Shown: piece by piece, positions 1 through 12,321 of the stretch
Position numbering within the stretch: position 1 is the stretch's first letter
Layout: every line of letters starts with the position of its first letter
Origin: Lepidurus packardi
Lineage: Eukaryota; Arthropoda; Branchiopoda; Notostraca; Triopsidae
Assembly (NCBI GenBank): GCA_023053545.1
Contig: JAKZAN010000007.1
Coordinates: forward strand, 8,060,001-8,124,000
DNA length: 64,000 bases
Direction of reading: 5' to 3'
Position numbers and translations under genes: made by a program
The notes under the pieces: model-generated
Seen by the model: only the letters and a program-made list of their open reading frames with translations
Database searches by the model: none
What the model was told of the DNA's origin: nothing

Positions 1-599
1 CTTGCATAGTTTCCTCCGATGAGGCTGAGACGTTCCATCTTTTAACTGGTCAAATTGTCTTAGGTTTCCCAACATGGGAAAAAAGGTAGCAAGGAAAGGT
101 GTTTGCAGTTTGAACCAGAAAGTAAAGAAAATTACTCTTTCTAAAGACTTGTCAAGGCTTGTTCTTAGCCTCTTTTAAAACCTCTTAGATGCGTTCTATA
201 CTTGCTATATAAACGGCGAAGGAATGCAAGGATTTGTCCCTTTTGCATATCCTAGAAGAGGAGGGGTGAGTTGAAATGGGGTTAGCACAGTGTATTGGTT
301 CTCTCTCGTCTTCTTTTTTTTTTCTTTGCCCAACAAAAGGGGGTCCCAGGTGGTTTATGGACCATGGTCATTATCCTTTTTACCTCCCTAGAAAACTTTG
401 GAGCCCTTTGGAGGGCGCACACACTCTACAATAGAGACGACCTTGCTTTTTACTTCAGCACTAACCCCCATGTCTCATGTCTTATTGCCTCCCAACAACT
501 CGCCATTGTTATGTGGATCATCTTCCTGAAGGCCTTTTTGCACGTCGATTTTCAGCTGCCATTTGGTGTATGCAATCGACGCCGCCAGCGCCCGTAACT

Positions 600-1020
600 G
601 AGGCCAAATTATTATTTTTTTGTTATTTTATTTTATTATTTTTTTATTTAATATTTATAATATTATTATATTCATTATTCTATAATAATATTATATTCAC
701 GCAGATTTATAATAATATCTTATAGGCATGAGCCTATTGCCAAAGTTTATTACTAAACGTACATTTAAGATCGTCTTAAGATCAAATTTATTTTATTATT
801 ATTTCATTATGTATAATTAAGTATTATTTTATTATTAATTATTATTACTTCAGTTTGTTTACAATTTATTCCCAACGTAGGCTTCCGCCTATTGTTGGTT
901 GCATTATTTACTGTCGCATTGACTTTGATGACAATTATTATTATTATAGTTATTATTATTTTATTATTACATGTTATTATTTTGTTTTGTTTTTATTTTG
1001 TCTTTTTTTAAATCAGTTTT
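600..1020. repeat. AT-rich block with two short hairpins
   Basis: The block is mostly simple TTA/TAT sequence. Two GC-richer palindromes sit inside it: ATAGGC-ATGA-GCCTAT near 723 and TAGGC-TTCC-GCCTA near 879. The second lies in a 29-bp segment (872-900) that recurs in perfect inverted orientation at 10193-10221. The stretch between the two hairpins may be a small mobile element, but no coding sequence is visible. Confidence 0.4.
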
Positions 1021-4000
1021 TATGGTCTTTGCATCCCAGTGAATGAGTTTGCATATCTGGTCACGTCGAAACATGAAGGGGGGGTTTTATGCAAATGCTT
1101 GTTCGGACAAGGACACGTACATTGATAGGGACTTTTGTCTTGGTCGCTTCGCTTTGAGTTGCGAACTTGCAATAAGAAAGACACATAGAAAAAATAAAAT
1201 AAAAAGGGGAACCGTTTCGCCCACTTGAGAGTAGTAGCAAGAAGCTATTTTCGTCCCAAAGTCGTTCGCGACATCAAGCACCAAGCCGTATTAACTTCCA
1301 GATTCCAGAGCTCGGCTTATAACAAGAGATGAGGCACGAGCGAGCGCAAACGCATTGCTTTTCTTATCTCTTACACGCAATGAGGCGCGTAGCCAAAAAG
1401 TTCTATAGGCCTTCTCGCGCTGCGATGTTAGATTTATGAGGGTGGAGTTGAGAAATTTCTGAGCCGTATGAACCTTCCACTCCACCCAAAAAAAAAAAAA
1501 AAAAAGATTTAATGCTCGGCCTAGACGCACTTAAGCGTACAGTGCAGGTTTTTCAACTTGAGCGCTGTTCCATTCCTTTGGGGATTTTTGGGAATTTTGC
1601 ACTCTTAACAAATGTGACACCCCCAATCAACCATGATACCACCGGGTACCACCCCTTTCAAAACCAATCCGTGTTTTCGGGCTCTGCTAAGACGTATATT
1701 TGATTCCTTAGAACGACTAGAGCTCGCCTGAGCAGATCATGTGACCCAATTTAGACCACTTGACATGCCACATATGCTTGTTACGCCTTGCAACCATAAG
1801 CAGCTGCCTTATATTAGCTTTCCGGCATTTTTTTTTTATTTATTTTTTTCTTCCCAGTGCGTGAAATTTGAAGTTTCCGTCCTTGGAAAGAAAGTAGCAA
1901 AAAAGAAAAAAAAGCTCTGGGGGAATTGGGTGCCTGGTGGAGCGAGCTTGTTCTATTGTATGGAGATGAAAACCGCAATTATGCTGACTCAGGCCTTTTT
2001 CTCTTTTGATATAGTAAATATTCCTTCCCTAACCTAACTGCCCTTTTTTTTCGTCCTTTTTTGAGCGTTTCGGATTTTATTTTTATTTTTAAAGCGTTAC
2101 AATGTGTTTTTTTTTCAAAGTCTTTTCATATATGCACACACTCGCCGCGAGTGTGTGTGTGCGGCAAGTATTGTTTCCAAAGTTTTTCCGTTGCGTTGGT
2201 GAGATTACAAACCGGTTTGTCATCATGTAGGACCATGGCATTTCCTCATTACAGAAAGTGTAAGGGGCTGAGGTGGCAAATTGCTCAAGTAGTATGTCAG
2301 AAATGCGCAAGGCCGGTTATTATAAACTAAACTAAAAAAAAAAAGAAAAAAGTTTGTTGAAATGTGGAGCTGGAAAACTTGCCCCTGCGCTTCATATCTT
2401 CATTAGGACCATTTCCTTGCCACTAAAAACTTCACAAGGGTCTCCCATTAGTGAAGGGTCCTCCTAATCATCAGAACATATCTCGAAAATTGCCCCACGC
2501 TTCTGAAGAATTTGAGTTACAAGGGAAAAACTCGGTCGGTCCGACCTGACAATTGTGACTCAATTCCAAACATACTAAACGCTTTTATTCCTCACAGAAG
2601 CTTTTGCCCGCCATTCTTGGTTCTAGGTTCTCGGGGATAACATCTTTTTTTGCCCTCTTCGCTCTACACATAAGAAGAATGGAATGGAAAAGAGAAGAAA
2701 AATACAAATAATCGCCTTACCTTATTGTTAGCTATGCAAAACTCGCGAGATGTTGGGAAAAGATACCCAGGTTCCGAATGTGGACATAGAACGTGCGAGT
2801 TAGCAGAGGGAGGGAAAGAAATAAAGTAAGAAAAAGAGACTCTGGTTACGTCTGTATTTCTATTACCACCAACGAAGGCTCGTATGTCTTGTGGGAGTGT
2901 ATTAGTACAAGAAGGCAGGGTTGGTAAGATGACCCTAGGTCAATCTGTGCCCTGTACACACTCATTATGTCCGTCAACATGCAGGACAGTACACGCAGAT
3001 GAGACAGCTGTGGTTTTTGACTAAGGTATTTCCTTTTTTTTTTTTTTTTACTCTTCTTTTGTCTTCCCTGCACAGAGTCCCCCTTTTACTACCATTTACA
3101 TGCCCCCAGGAAATTCCGGAAGCATTGAGCCACACAACCCTTGACAAATTGAAGTCTGCTGCTCTTTGCTCTTGTTTCGTCAAGCCGAAAAAGAGCCAGA
3201 CACGGGTTCCTTATTGGAAAAAAAGCGACTTTCGTTGCTCCATTACTAGCACTTTCTTGACAGGCGAAAGAAAACAGGAGCGAAGGCATAGATAAGCAAT
3301 GAGCGTAGCTCACGCTGTTAAATACAGTAAAAAAGAAAAGAAAGAAAGAAAAGGGATACAAAGGTAAAGAACAATAATCTAGTTTTCCACAGAAATTTGT
3401 CAGAAAGTTTGTGTAGAAGGTTAGAAAGTTGGATGGGTGAAGGAAAAATGACGAAACGTTTTTGAAATGTCTAAAGGCGCCATTTGGACGGGTGGGCTCG
3501 TTCAATTAGGGGGAAAAATTAGGCGATTAGTGTAACTTGGTGGAGCTCCCGACCCTAAAGAGCAGTCGGCACATTCTGGGGACGTTCTGGGAAGATTCAC
3601 ATATGGCCCAATTGGACTGTCACTTGGTCTTTTTCGTCTTTGTTGCGTTCTAATGTTGGGAGTTTGCAGGGTTTAACGTTTTTATGGCGGCTTCGGCTCC
3701 TATACTCCCAGTCTCCCATTCAAGTTCGTTAAGAGTTCGGAGAACCAGAAATTTCTGGGGAGCCATGACGCAAACGGTTTCGGGTTCCGTTTTATTGCGC
3801 TTTTTTTTTTTTTTTTTGGTCTGACTCGGTTATAGTTTTCTATTGCGTGAGGTGAATAAGCGCAAAAATGGGCGGATGAACCCGATGTTCCACGTGTTCG
3901 CCATGCCTTTTTATACACCCTCGTCTGCGCCCTGTCAGAAATTATCCATGGCCCCATTGTTAGCTCGATATATTACCAGCAGGCCTATTTTGTATTTATC

Positions 4001-7000
4001 TTTTCCACTCTTAAAAAATTAAAATTTCTTTTTTTTTTTCACTTTTATCCACTGTTTTTTCACTTTTTTATCTACTGTTAGCTCGTTACATTAGCAGGAG
4101 GTCTACGTTTTATTTATTTGTCACTTTTTACTTTTTTTTTTTTTTTTTTTTTACTTTTCTTTACATTTTGTGGCGCTATTGTAAGCTCCTTGGCACGAGG
4201 CATATTTTTTTTTTTACCTTTTTCAACTTTTTCCTACTTTTATTTTACCCTTTTTTTAACTTCCTTTTTATTTTTTTACAATTTTTTTTAACTTTCTTTT
4301 TTATTTTATTTGTTTCTTTATTTTCGTTATACCTTTATTTTATTTTTTTTTCATTCCATGTATTATTTTTAGTTTTACCTTCTTTGCGTTCAGAATAGGG
4401 CGGATCGCCGAGCATCCTAAGCTTGGGTTTTAAATTGACGTTGAAATAGGAATACATGTTTTAAAATGACGAGGTAAACTTTGGGGTAAGTATGGGCGTT
4501 TTCGTGTTGTGCGTTGTTGTGCCTCAACAGGTTACGAGGAGCGGAGCAGAGAACTGGGGGGGAGGGGAAGAAGCAACCTAAGACTGTTTGGAAGGTAGAG
4601 AAGTTTGTTGAAAAGAGTTTCGTAGTTCGTGAAATGTAACGGTTTGGCACGCAATGACGTCTTGCTGAGAAAACACGTTTGCACTTGCCTTATATGGACC
4701 AGTTGCCAGCAGCGAGCTTAGAGAGCTACACTAAATACGAAACATCCGCCCTTTCTGTCTCAGTTTCAGCATCAGCTGCACAATTTGAGATTCTTCTCAT
4801 TCCGTAGCGTAGTTGCCAGTTCAGGCTTCACTATGCCAAAACATGTAAGCTTACGTACAGCTTGGAAGCCTTGAGAGATGAGTTGCAAAGACACATGTCC
4901 GGTTAATCCGCTTAACAAGTTAACGAGTTTTTAGGAGAACGCATGAGACCCCCAAGTGCCCTGTCTGGTGTAAAGCGATCCTTGTGCGAATCCTGACACA
5001 ATAAAACAAGACAACTTTCCAACACATCTCAAAAACTAATATACAAGCAATATTGCTATTGCGTTTCCGCTATTGTTGATCACGGGCGCCAGAAGTTGCA
5101 GATCTGCGGCTTGGTTGTCGCCAGATTGGGATCTGAAATTACACAGAATGGACACATAGGATGACATATGGGGCTCTAGAGCGTTATGGTTGTGATTATT
5201 AATTGGGAAAAGTGTAAGGCCAAGGGGTAGAGGAGGAAGATCAAAGCAAGGGAGGGATACTTAGTGGAGGGTTAAACAATAGGATGAAAAGGGACGCGAG
5301 GAAGACAGAGGGTTGACTATATATATCGAACGGGTTTAGGTTAACTGGATTTGGTCATGACAGGGTGAACGCGCGACGTGGACGAGAGTTTGAGGATGAA
5401 ACTTTCATAAGGGTTGATGCAGAGTTGATGGGGGTTAATGAGGTGAACATGTGACGCATGTAAGGAAACGAGCCGCCATCACGATCACACATTGTAGGCT
5501 TCTGATGCCGGATTCTCGCTAAATAGATTCTCCATTCTGGGGTGCATGTGCCCACTCTGTATCCTTCCTTTATAACGAGGGGATTATCGGAGGGTGGGGG
5601 TGCAGTGAGTGTATTGAACGGAGGTGAAATATGTGTGGTCAGCTTGGAAAAGGTCAATCGCTAGTGACTCAGACGAGCTGATCTCATCTTGTTTCGGATA
5701 TGACCACATCGTGCGCTCGCAACGCATCTTTCCATTCACTTGCGCAAGCTTGCGGTCGGGATTCCGTTGTAATTAATTACCAAAGTAAGAATTGTATAAG
5801 TATTTGTAATTGTAATAAGTAATATAAGTAAGTATATAAGTAATTGTATAAGTATGAATTGTATTATTTTTCTTGATGTTAATTTAATTCTATTCAATTT
5901 TATTATGGAACTTACTTAATTTTGATTGAAATCTAAGATGGAGATGGTTGGTAGGCGACATTATTTAAATTGAAAACCACATGGGGCGGGTTGACAAACA
6001 AGAAACCCATAAATTAGACTCCCATTTTGAGGTTCAAGTTTTGAAGAGGCTTTTAGGATGACATTTGTTGTGATGGGCTCCTTGGCAGCATGTCAGGTGT
6101 GAGATAGAGGCGTTGCGCCTATATTACACACATCTGCTATATGCGTTCCTCTGCTCTAGGCTCAAGGGTATACCTGGAAGGTGGACCGGTGAACCCAAAC
6201 TGGAAATTTAAGAGGGAGGCTGAGCAGACTTGTCATAACTGATGTGACGGGAAGAACTACGTGGAAAATCCAAGGCGAAAGTGGAGATTAGATCCTGGCT
6301 TTTTGGTGTTTTTTTTAGCATGAAGAATACATAAGTGCAGAGCAAGCAGAGTTTGGTTGTAAAAGTGACAGGAGCTCTTTTTATGCAAAGCACTATGGTT
6401 ATTTCCAATGCGATTCGCATGGAAATCGGATCATATGCCCAGCTTTGGAAGGTTGACAATAAGGCCTTGCTAGAGAACTTCCGTGTCAAGCACCTTTGGA
6501 GATCGTAAAGAGACGAGAGCAGAAGAGAGGAGAGACAAAAAGAGTGACTCATTTGTGTGCCAAAAAGTGTCCGAAGAGCTAGGGTCACTGGCTTACTTAG
6601 CACTCTACCCAAGCTAATGATGCGAGGACGGAGAAGGATTGAGAAACGGGGAATGGACATCAACAACTTCGTGACCATACCGAAAAGCAAACACGAAATG
6701 AAAGAAAACCTTGTGAAGGTTGGCGATCGCAAATATGAACTCCCTTCCCTTTTTGCGTATCTTCTCCTTATCTGCAAGCTAGTTAACATTCACGTCAACA
6801 AGCTCTTGGCGGACTCTTTTGGGATTCTTTCTTGCAAACAGGATACGGTACAGAAAATTCGCCGTGTTAAGAAAAGTAAACTGTTACTATGCATTCGCAA
6901 ATAAACCCACCACCGACCTTAACCAGTCAGGTCACACGGGGACTTGTATCGTTACTTCGGCCTGTTTTTCTATTTTCATGAAGGATACAATTCATGAATA

Positions 7001-7161
7001 ATGCAAGGAAATTCTGTACAATAATGAATAAAAATGCGTATGAATGTTTCTCCCGCAACTGAATCCAGTTTTTAAATTGAATAAGATATCACAACAATGA
7101 ATAAACTGCACATCAATGCATTTGAAAAGAAACCTCTTACGCCGGACTCGTGGCATAACAT

Positions 7162-7901
7162 GAGCCACGTTCGTTTTGAACGTTCGACTTAAACTTGCTA
7201 GGCGAACTTCCTTGTTCGTTTTAATCTAAACTTTGAAAGTTTTTGGAAGTCGACTTGGAAAGTCTTGGGTCCAAAACGAACGGTTAGAAGCATTACAATT
7301 GCTCCACCCACGGGGCGGGGCTTGTCGAAAGTAAACAATATACGAATTGTTCGTTTTTTCGAGTATGGATTTCAATAGCAAATTGTTTTGTTCTGTGGGG
7401 GAGTTAATCTCTCCCATCCTTGAATCAGTTTTTAGAATTGTCTGGACAATTGAAGATGTGGGTGAGGAAGATGTTCATGGGATAATTATCTCCCATCGGT
7501 TGCAACTTACGTGCTTCTTGTCCCAAAATTCAATACTTCGATGAAAAGATCGTTGACTGCCAACTAAAGTAATTAAAAACCCAATGTAAGTATATTAAAA
7601 ATAGCCTATTCTTGAAAACCACGCAGTCTCTCGGCATAATAAACAAAGGAAATAAATGAACGAGGCGGGGTTAAGTTTAAGTTGGGCACATGAATACTCG
7701 TTATAAACTTGCCTGACTTGAGACCAAAACTACAAGTCGACTTTCAAAGTTTTAAGTCGCTACCTAAACTAGCTAAACAAAACGCTTATAAGCCAGAAGT
7801 TCACCCTTTCGAACGCTTGGAAGCGAAAGTCTTGGGTAGACTTTTAAGCTTGTTTTAAACTTCCGTCAAAACGAACGCGGTTTGGGTGCGCTTGGTGGCT
7901 C
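7162..7901. repeat. Possible inverted-repeat element (about 740 bp)
   Basis: The left end reads GAGCCAC followed by CGTTCGTTTTGA. The right end carries the reverse complements of both words, with about 18 extra bases between them. Inside, an AAACTTTGAAAGT/GTCGAC segment near 7228 has an inverted counterpart near 7737. The element has no convincing reading frame. The match is patchy, so this is a tentative call of a decayed inverted-repeat element. Confidence 0.3.
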
Positions 7902-10190
7902 TTACTTTGCTCGGTAGTTTTGTGCCCAGTAGTTTGTGCCCAGGTCTACCCCATGCCATTCGCGTGCCTTTCTAAGCGTGAACTTGGCCCGTAAATAAAA
8001 AGATTAGGAATGGAGTCATTTATAGTCCCTTTCAGTCGACGCGATGTGCGTGTCGTGCGTGTTGTCGGGGTATCTTCCGCGATCAAGCCTCACTGAAGGT
8101 GACAATGGAGGCAGACGGCAGTCTTTGACACCCAAGTTCTTAATGAATTGAATGTGTCGTAACGTTTAAAAGCCTTCGTTTGTATTAGGTGTGTGTGGAG
8201 GAGGAGTAAACCCGAACCTCACCGCATTTTATGGATGAAAAGGAAGTAAACTTAGACGCAGACTTTTGTGGGGTCGGAGTTTGTATGGTTCCGTAACTAA
8301 TCTCAATCTGAAGTGGATGCCAGACCCAACACGAGACAGACGTTAACCAGTTAACCTACCTTCTTGACCTTAATAAAGTTGGCTGGGGAGATCAGAGTCT
8401 CTATTTTACCCATCTCCATTTATATTGCAGGATTTATGAGGCCTTCGGCATTCCGAGAGTTTGAAAAACTTCTTCCCTTGCATACTGCCCTTTGCTACGT
8501 TGGTGCTAATGCAATTAATGCCTGTCAAGTCGTAAAGAACCAGGTTTTGAGAAGGAAAACGCCAAGTGTCGAAACCCGCAATAGTTCTCGCTGGAGAGCG
8601 ACGGATTTAGAATGTTGGTTCAAGAAAATGGCGGTAAAGAGATGATCTTTTTGGCGGGGAAGGAGGCTGTGTGGGTTAGTATAAACGAGCCGAAAGGGGA
8701 CGACAACTGATAAAGGTCTCCGCGTTCATGTCTGCTTGTGCTGACGGCTTTTGGTGCGGGAATTGCTGCGTTTTTACCTTACAGCTTTGGCCAGGGCAGG
8801 CCAGGGTCTTGATGACTTGATGCAAATGAGATGACGTGGTGGAAAGAAAAGAAGAAGACCCGACCGCAAGGATGGTGATGGTGTGTGTGGACCTTTGGGG
8901 TTCCAAGAGGTTTCTTGAAACAGTGAAACAAGGCGCCTTTTCATTTGTACGCGCAGCAGGGGAAAGATGCACGCCGTGATGAGTGAGAAGACTGTGAAGG
9001 GCGAGGAACACCGGCTACACCTGTCATTTGCATACACACGCGGTTTTCTTTCCCAGTTTTGCCGATTACTTTGCACATCTAGCTTCAAAAGTTCATGCTT
9101 GTCCTTGCTTTCGGTGCGGAAGGTAACGTAACGGCGCAATCGGTTCGCTGTACCTAATTATTCAAAAAAAAACTTCGCAGCATTATGAGATGTTGGCGCC
9201 AGTTTTGCACCTTACGACGGAATTAGGATAGCTAAACCTACAACAGCATCTCGCCTGGACCTTGTGCCGTGACATTCCTACCAACCCAGCACGGCTCTGT
9301 GGATATAATTAGATAGGGAGATGTTGCTCTCTCTCTCTCGCTCTCTTTCCTTCCTGGGCGGCTTTTAAGGAAAACAGTAAAAAAAAAAAAAAAAAACACG
9401 GCAAGGATTTTTGGCGGATGCCAAAGCGACAAAGTCAAAGCTCTGAGCTCATGGGTAACTAATAAATGAGGAAAAAAGGAGGGCTTTTTCCTGTTCACTG
9501 GCTAAATTAGACAACATGAGTGTAGCCTTGTTTGACAGGAGGATATATACTTGGGCTCATCAAAATTCTATTTCTCGTTCAAAAAGAAACAAAAAAGGGA
9601 TCCGACTTGGGCGAGGCAGGTTCATCTGTTCACACATCGTTATGAAAAAAATAGGCTTTTAATGACGCAGGGCGGATTGCTCTGAGAAGAGAGGTTAAAC
9701 TGAAGAAACACTAACAAAATGGAACTCGGTATTAATTCAATACTTTACGTCGGATGTACACTTAAGATTCGTTTCAACTTTCAAATTAAAAATTAGGAAA
9801 ATATCAAATTAGGAAATTGTAAAATTACCCTGATAATGTCGAAAACAATACATTGCAATTTAAACACAGAATTCAAGCAATTTTCTAGCACGAAATTGTC
9901 TTTTTTTATTTAAGAATTCCGAGAAGAAAAATCTTCATTTATTCGTACAAAAAAATGTTCCTATTAAGTTCATTAAAACTGTACCAAGATCTTAAAAAGT
10001 CTTATCTTAAACCTACAATACTGTTTTTGTAATAATTTCTTTTTTAAAAAATATGTTTATCTAAAAGCATCTTATTGTAAACTCTGCCGTAAATCTTAAA
10101 AAGTCTTTTCCCCGGTTAATCTTCCCTCCCTTCACTTATGTTTATAACATTTGCTTAAAAGAGCGATGTAATAAAATACATTTAATAAAG

Positions 10191-10492
10191 ATAACCAACA
10201 ATAGGCGGAAGCCTACGTTGGTATTGAAATTAAAAAAAAAAAGTCTTTTAAAAAAATCTAAAAAATCAATATTGATTATTTTTTTCGATTTTCAGCATTT
10301 TTCAAATTGGAAAGATATTTTCGAAAAGATATCTTTGAAAATATCTTTTTCAGCGTTTTTCGATTTTCAGCAGTTTTTCCAATTTGAGATATTGCAAAAC
10401 AGCGAGGAAACTGTAATGTTTTTTTTTTTTTTTTTTGTTTTTTTTTTAATTGAATTGCGGGCGTAGGCTGAAAGCCTGTTGCCTGACTTGTT
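10191..10492. repeat. AT-rich element bounded by hairpins
   Basis: It starts with a TAGGC-GGAA-GCCTA palindrome (10202-10215), inside the 29-bp segment that is the exact reverse complement of 872-900. It ends with a related palindrome, TAGGC-TGAAA-GCCT, near 10464. Between them lie partly repeated AT-rich blocks with words such as GATTTTCAGC and GATATCTTT, plus a T18 run. It has the size and shape of a small non-autonomous element related to the block at 720-902. Confidence 0.35.
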
Positions 10493-10521
10493 TATTGTCA
10501 AATCATTTACATGATTTAGTC

Positions 10522-11880
10522 TTAAAAACTTAAAAACTGTAATATGTTGTAAAGTATTATACATGAGGAAATTTCTGCCGTAGTGTTTTGAAGCAGTCGG
10601 CTAATTTCTTCGAAAAGGAGCATTTCAAATGGAGTCATAACAGAGTCTATGACTGAACCAGCTCGTCGAGAAGCTAACTCAATTGAGTTGTTATGATGGA
10701 AAAAATAAGGGCAATCACCCCCTTTAGCCTTTTCAATGGTGTAGTCTGTGCTGCCTTTTATCGCTACTGTATCAGCCAGAGTGGGTCGGCTAGTTGGGAA
10801 GCCCTTATGCGGGGTATGACGGGCTTTTGAGGGAAATTGAATGTAGCGTGCAACGGGTTTGGACTGGATTGTGCGATGTGGGAAGATTGTGTTGGTTGTA
10901 CGCCAGCCTAAGTCGTATCTAGCCAGGGCAAAGTAGAGAAATAACGACCCCTTGTTAGTCCAGGAATAATATAGATGTGATACAAGGCGTGACAAAGAGG
11001 CCTAAAAGGGAGTATGTGTAAAACCCCCCAAGTTCCAAGTCGTTAGGATTTATGGAGAATGTGTCTCCATCCATCTTTCTTGTCGTGGAGGTTGCGGGAA
11101 CTGCTGTTGTGTGATTACCTAAGATAGCCTTAAAAAACACGGTTGTAATACACGTTAAACAAATTGTTTTTCGGGCTCCGTTTTTGGGAAAGTTTCTTCT
11201 GAAAACCTTCTTGTCAGAATTTTCCAACCGCAAAGAAATCAATTAAATCATGTCAAAGTTTTCCAACCGCAAAAAAAAATCAAATCATGTCAAATCATTT
11301 ATTTTTCCTTGTTCCGTTGGCATAGAAGGATGTATCCGGGGACGAGCAGGAAATTTGGTACTAAAAAGCGGAACATATTTCATTTCATAGACTGTACCCG
11401 TTTGTATTCCCGATTCCCGGTAGAATAGTTTCGCGTTACCAATCACGCAATCAGGGCGGTGATTCATGCTATTTCCCTTGTCCAATTTTGGAAATTGAAC
11501 ACAAGAATGGGGATGATGAGTGAAGAATGATGAGCGTAGAAATTTATGGCTTTTATGCGAATAACTAAATAGCTTTGTGGCGAATGACCTTTATTAGTTA
11601 TTCGGGTTTGGGAGAGATGAGTTTTCAAAGGAACCCTGCCCCTTATCTGCATACAAATTCCTATGATGATGCCTTTAAAGTTCCTACATGGAATATTACT
11701 GCTGAATCAACCTTTGGGAAACGGATAATGCCAATTGTCCGTTTCCAAACAGGAAGTATCACATTCTCGCTTACTTTTTTAGCGAGTAAGGTGTCAGCAC
11801 GCGCGATGCACATGAGCTCAATGTATGCCAAAAGAAAAATGAACAAAATTCGCCATCCGCACTTGGAGCGTCCGGGTTTT
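10522..11880 (-). other. Cluster of unrecognised minus-strand open frames
   Basis: Successive minus-strand frames cover most of this interval: 11846-11661, 11652-11464, 11485-11285, 11242-10955 and 10995-10522. The first contains a hydrophobic stretch (ILFIFLLAYIELMCIARA) that looks like a signal peptide, although no in-frame ATG precedes it, and a good donor (AAA|GTAAGC near 11781). A phase-compatible acceptor (TGCAG near 11650) would join it to the second frame. The last frame is 157 codons of mixed, coding-like composition. I recognise no family and no single intact model. It could be a real fast-evolving secreted protein, a decayed gene or viral or mobile remnant, or chance open frame. 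Confidence 0.2.
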
Positions 11881-12193
11881 TTTTAAATTTTTTTTTTTAG
11901 CAAGATACTTCCGTTGTAGCACGGGATAAGCCTTGTTGATTAAAAGCCCTTGCTATAAACGTATACGATGGGAAGCAAGGGGAGGAAAAGGCTAGAATGA
12001 TGTACAATACTGTAGAACATAACCACAAGCCACATACACATGATTGCCTCCTTCCGCTTAGTTCATATTACGTCCCCACAGTCTAAACTGTGTACTTTTG
12101 CGTCCCGCCGGATTAGTAGTAAAGTCTTGTCTGTGGGAAACATACGCTGGCATAAATTAATTGTATTCTTTTATCTTTTTGTGACCATTTTAG

Positions 12194-12321
12194 GTTGTTG
12201 GTGGGCGCGCCTTTGGATCAGAACTTACAACCGGGTACGAATCGATCAGGGGCATTATGGAAATGTCCGATTTCTACATACAGAAGCGATTGTATTCAAG
12301 TCGTCACCGACGGGAAACGAA
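12194..12321 (+). CDS. mew: First identified integrin exon (propeller blade 1)
   Basis: This 128-nt exon encodes LLVGAP, NLQPGTNRSGALWKCP and a Cys-containing strand, the usual end of blade 1 in integrin alpha chains. It is bounded by TTTTAG and GTGAGT. It begins one base before a codon boundary, so a 5' exon ending two bases into a codon must exist. That exon should carry the signal peptide and the usual FNLD-type start. I searched 1-12193 for it by eye without success. Confidence 0.85.

Larger units (their letters stand above)
1..12193. other. Upstream region without a recognisable gene
   Basis: I find no supportable exon of a known family in this stretch. It may be the upstream region or a long 5' intron of the integrin gene, because the exon at 12194 begins in mid-codon and lacks the N-terminus. 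The contents are AT-rich tracts (600-1020 and 9780-10460), many poly-A and poly-T runs, a short GT microsatellite near 2150, a perfect 29-bp inverted repeat at 872/10193, a possible inverted-repeat element at 7162-7901, and open frames on the minus strand at 10.5-11.9 kb. The longest open frame (6208-6789, minus, 193 codons) is rich in Leu and Ser, overlaps an open frame on the other strand, and resembles no family I know. Confidence 0.6.

Noticed and set aside
4130-4400. Plus-strand frame rich in Phe/Leu (4168-4398)
   Set aside because: It is the translation of a T-rich low-complexity tract, not a membrane protein gene.
6208-6789. Longest open frame of the upstream region (minus strand, 193 codons)
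   Set aside because: It is biased to Leu/Ser/Arg, is overlapped by an open frame on the opposite strand, has no recognisable motif and no supporting splice or neighbour context.
8364-8645. Plus-strand open frame of 93 codons as a possible first integrin exon
   Set aside because: It has no convincing signal peptide followed by an FNLD-like start and no donor in the required phase; the translation resembles nothing in integrins.
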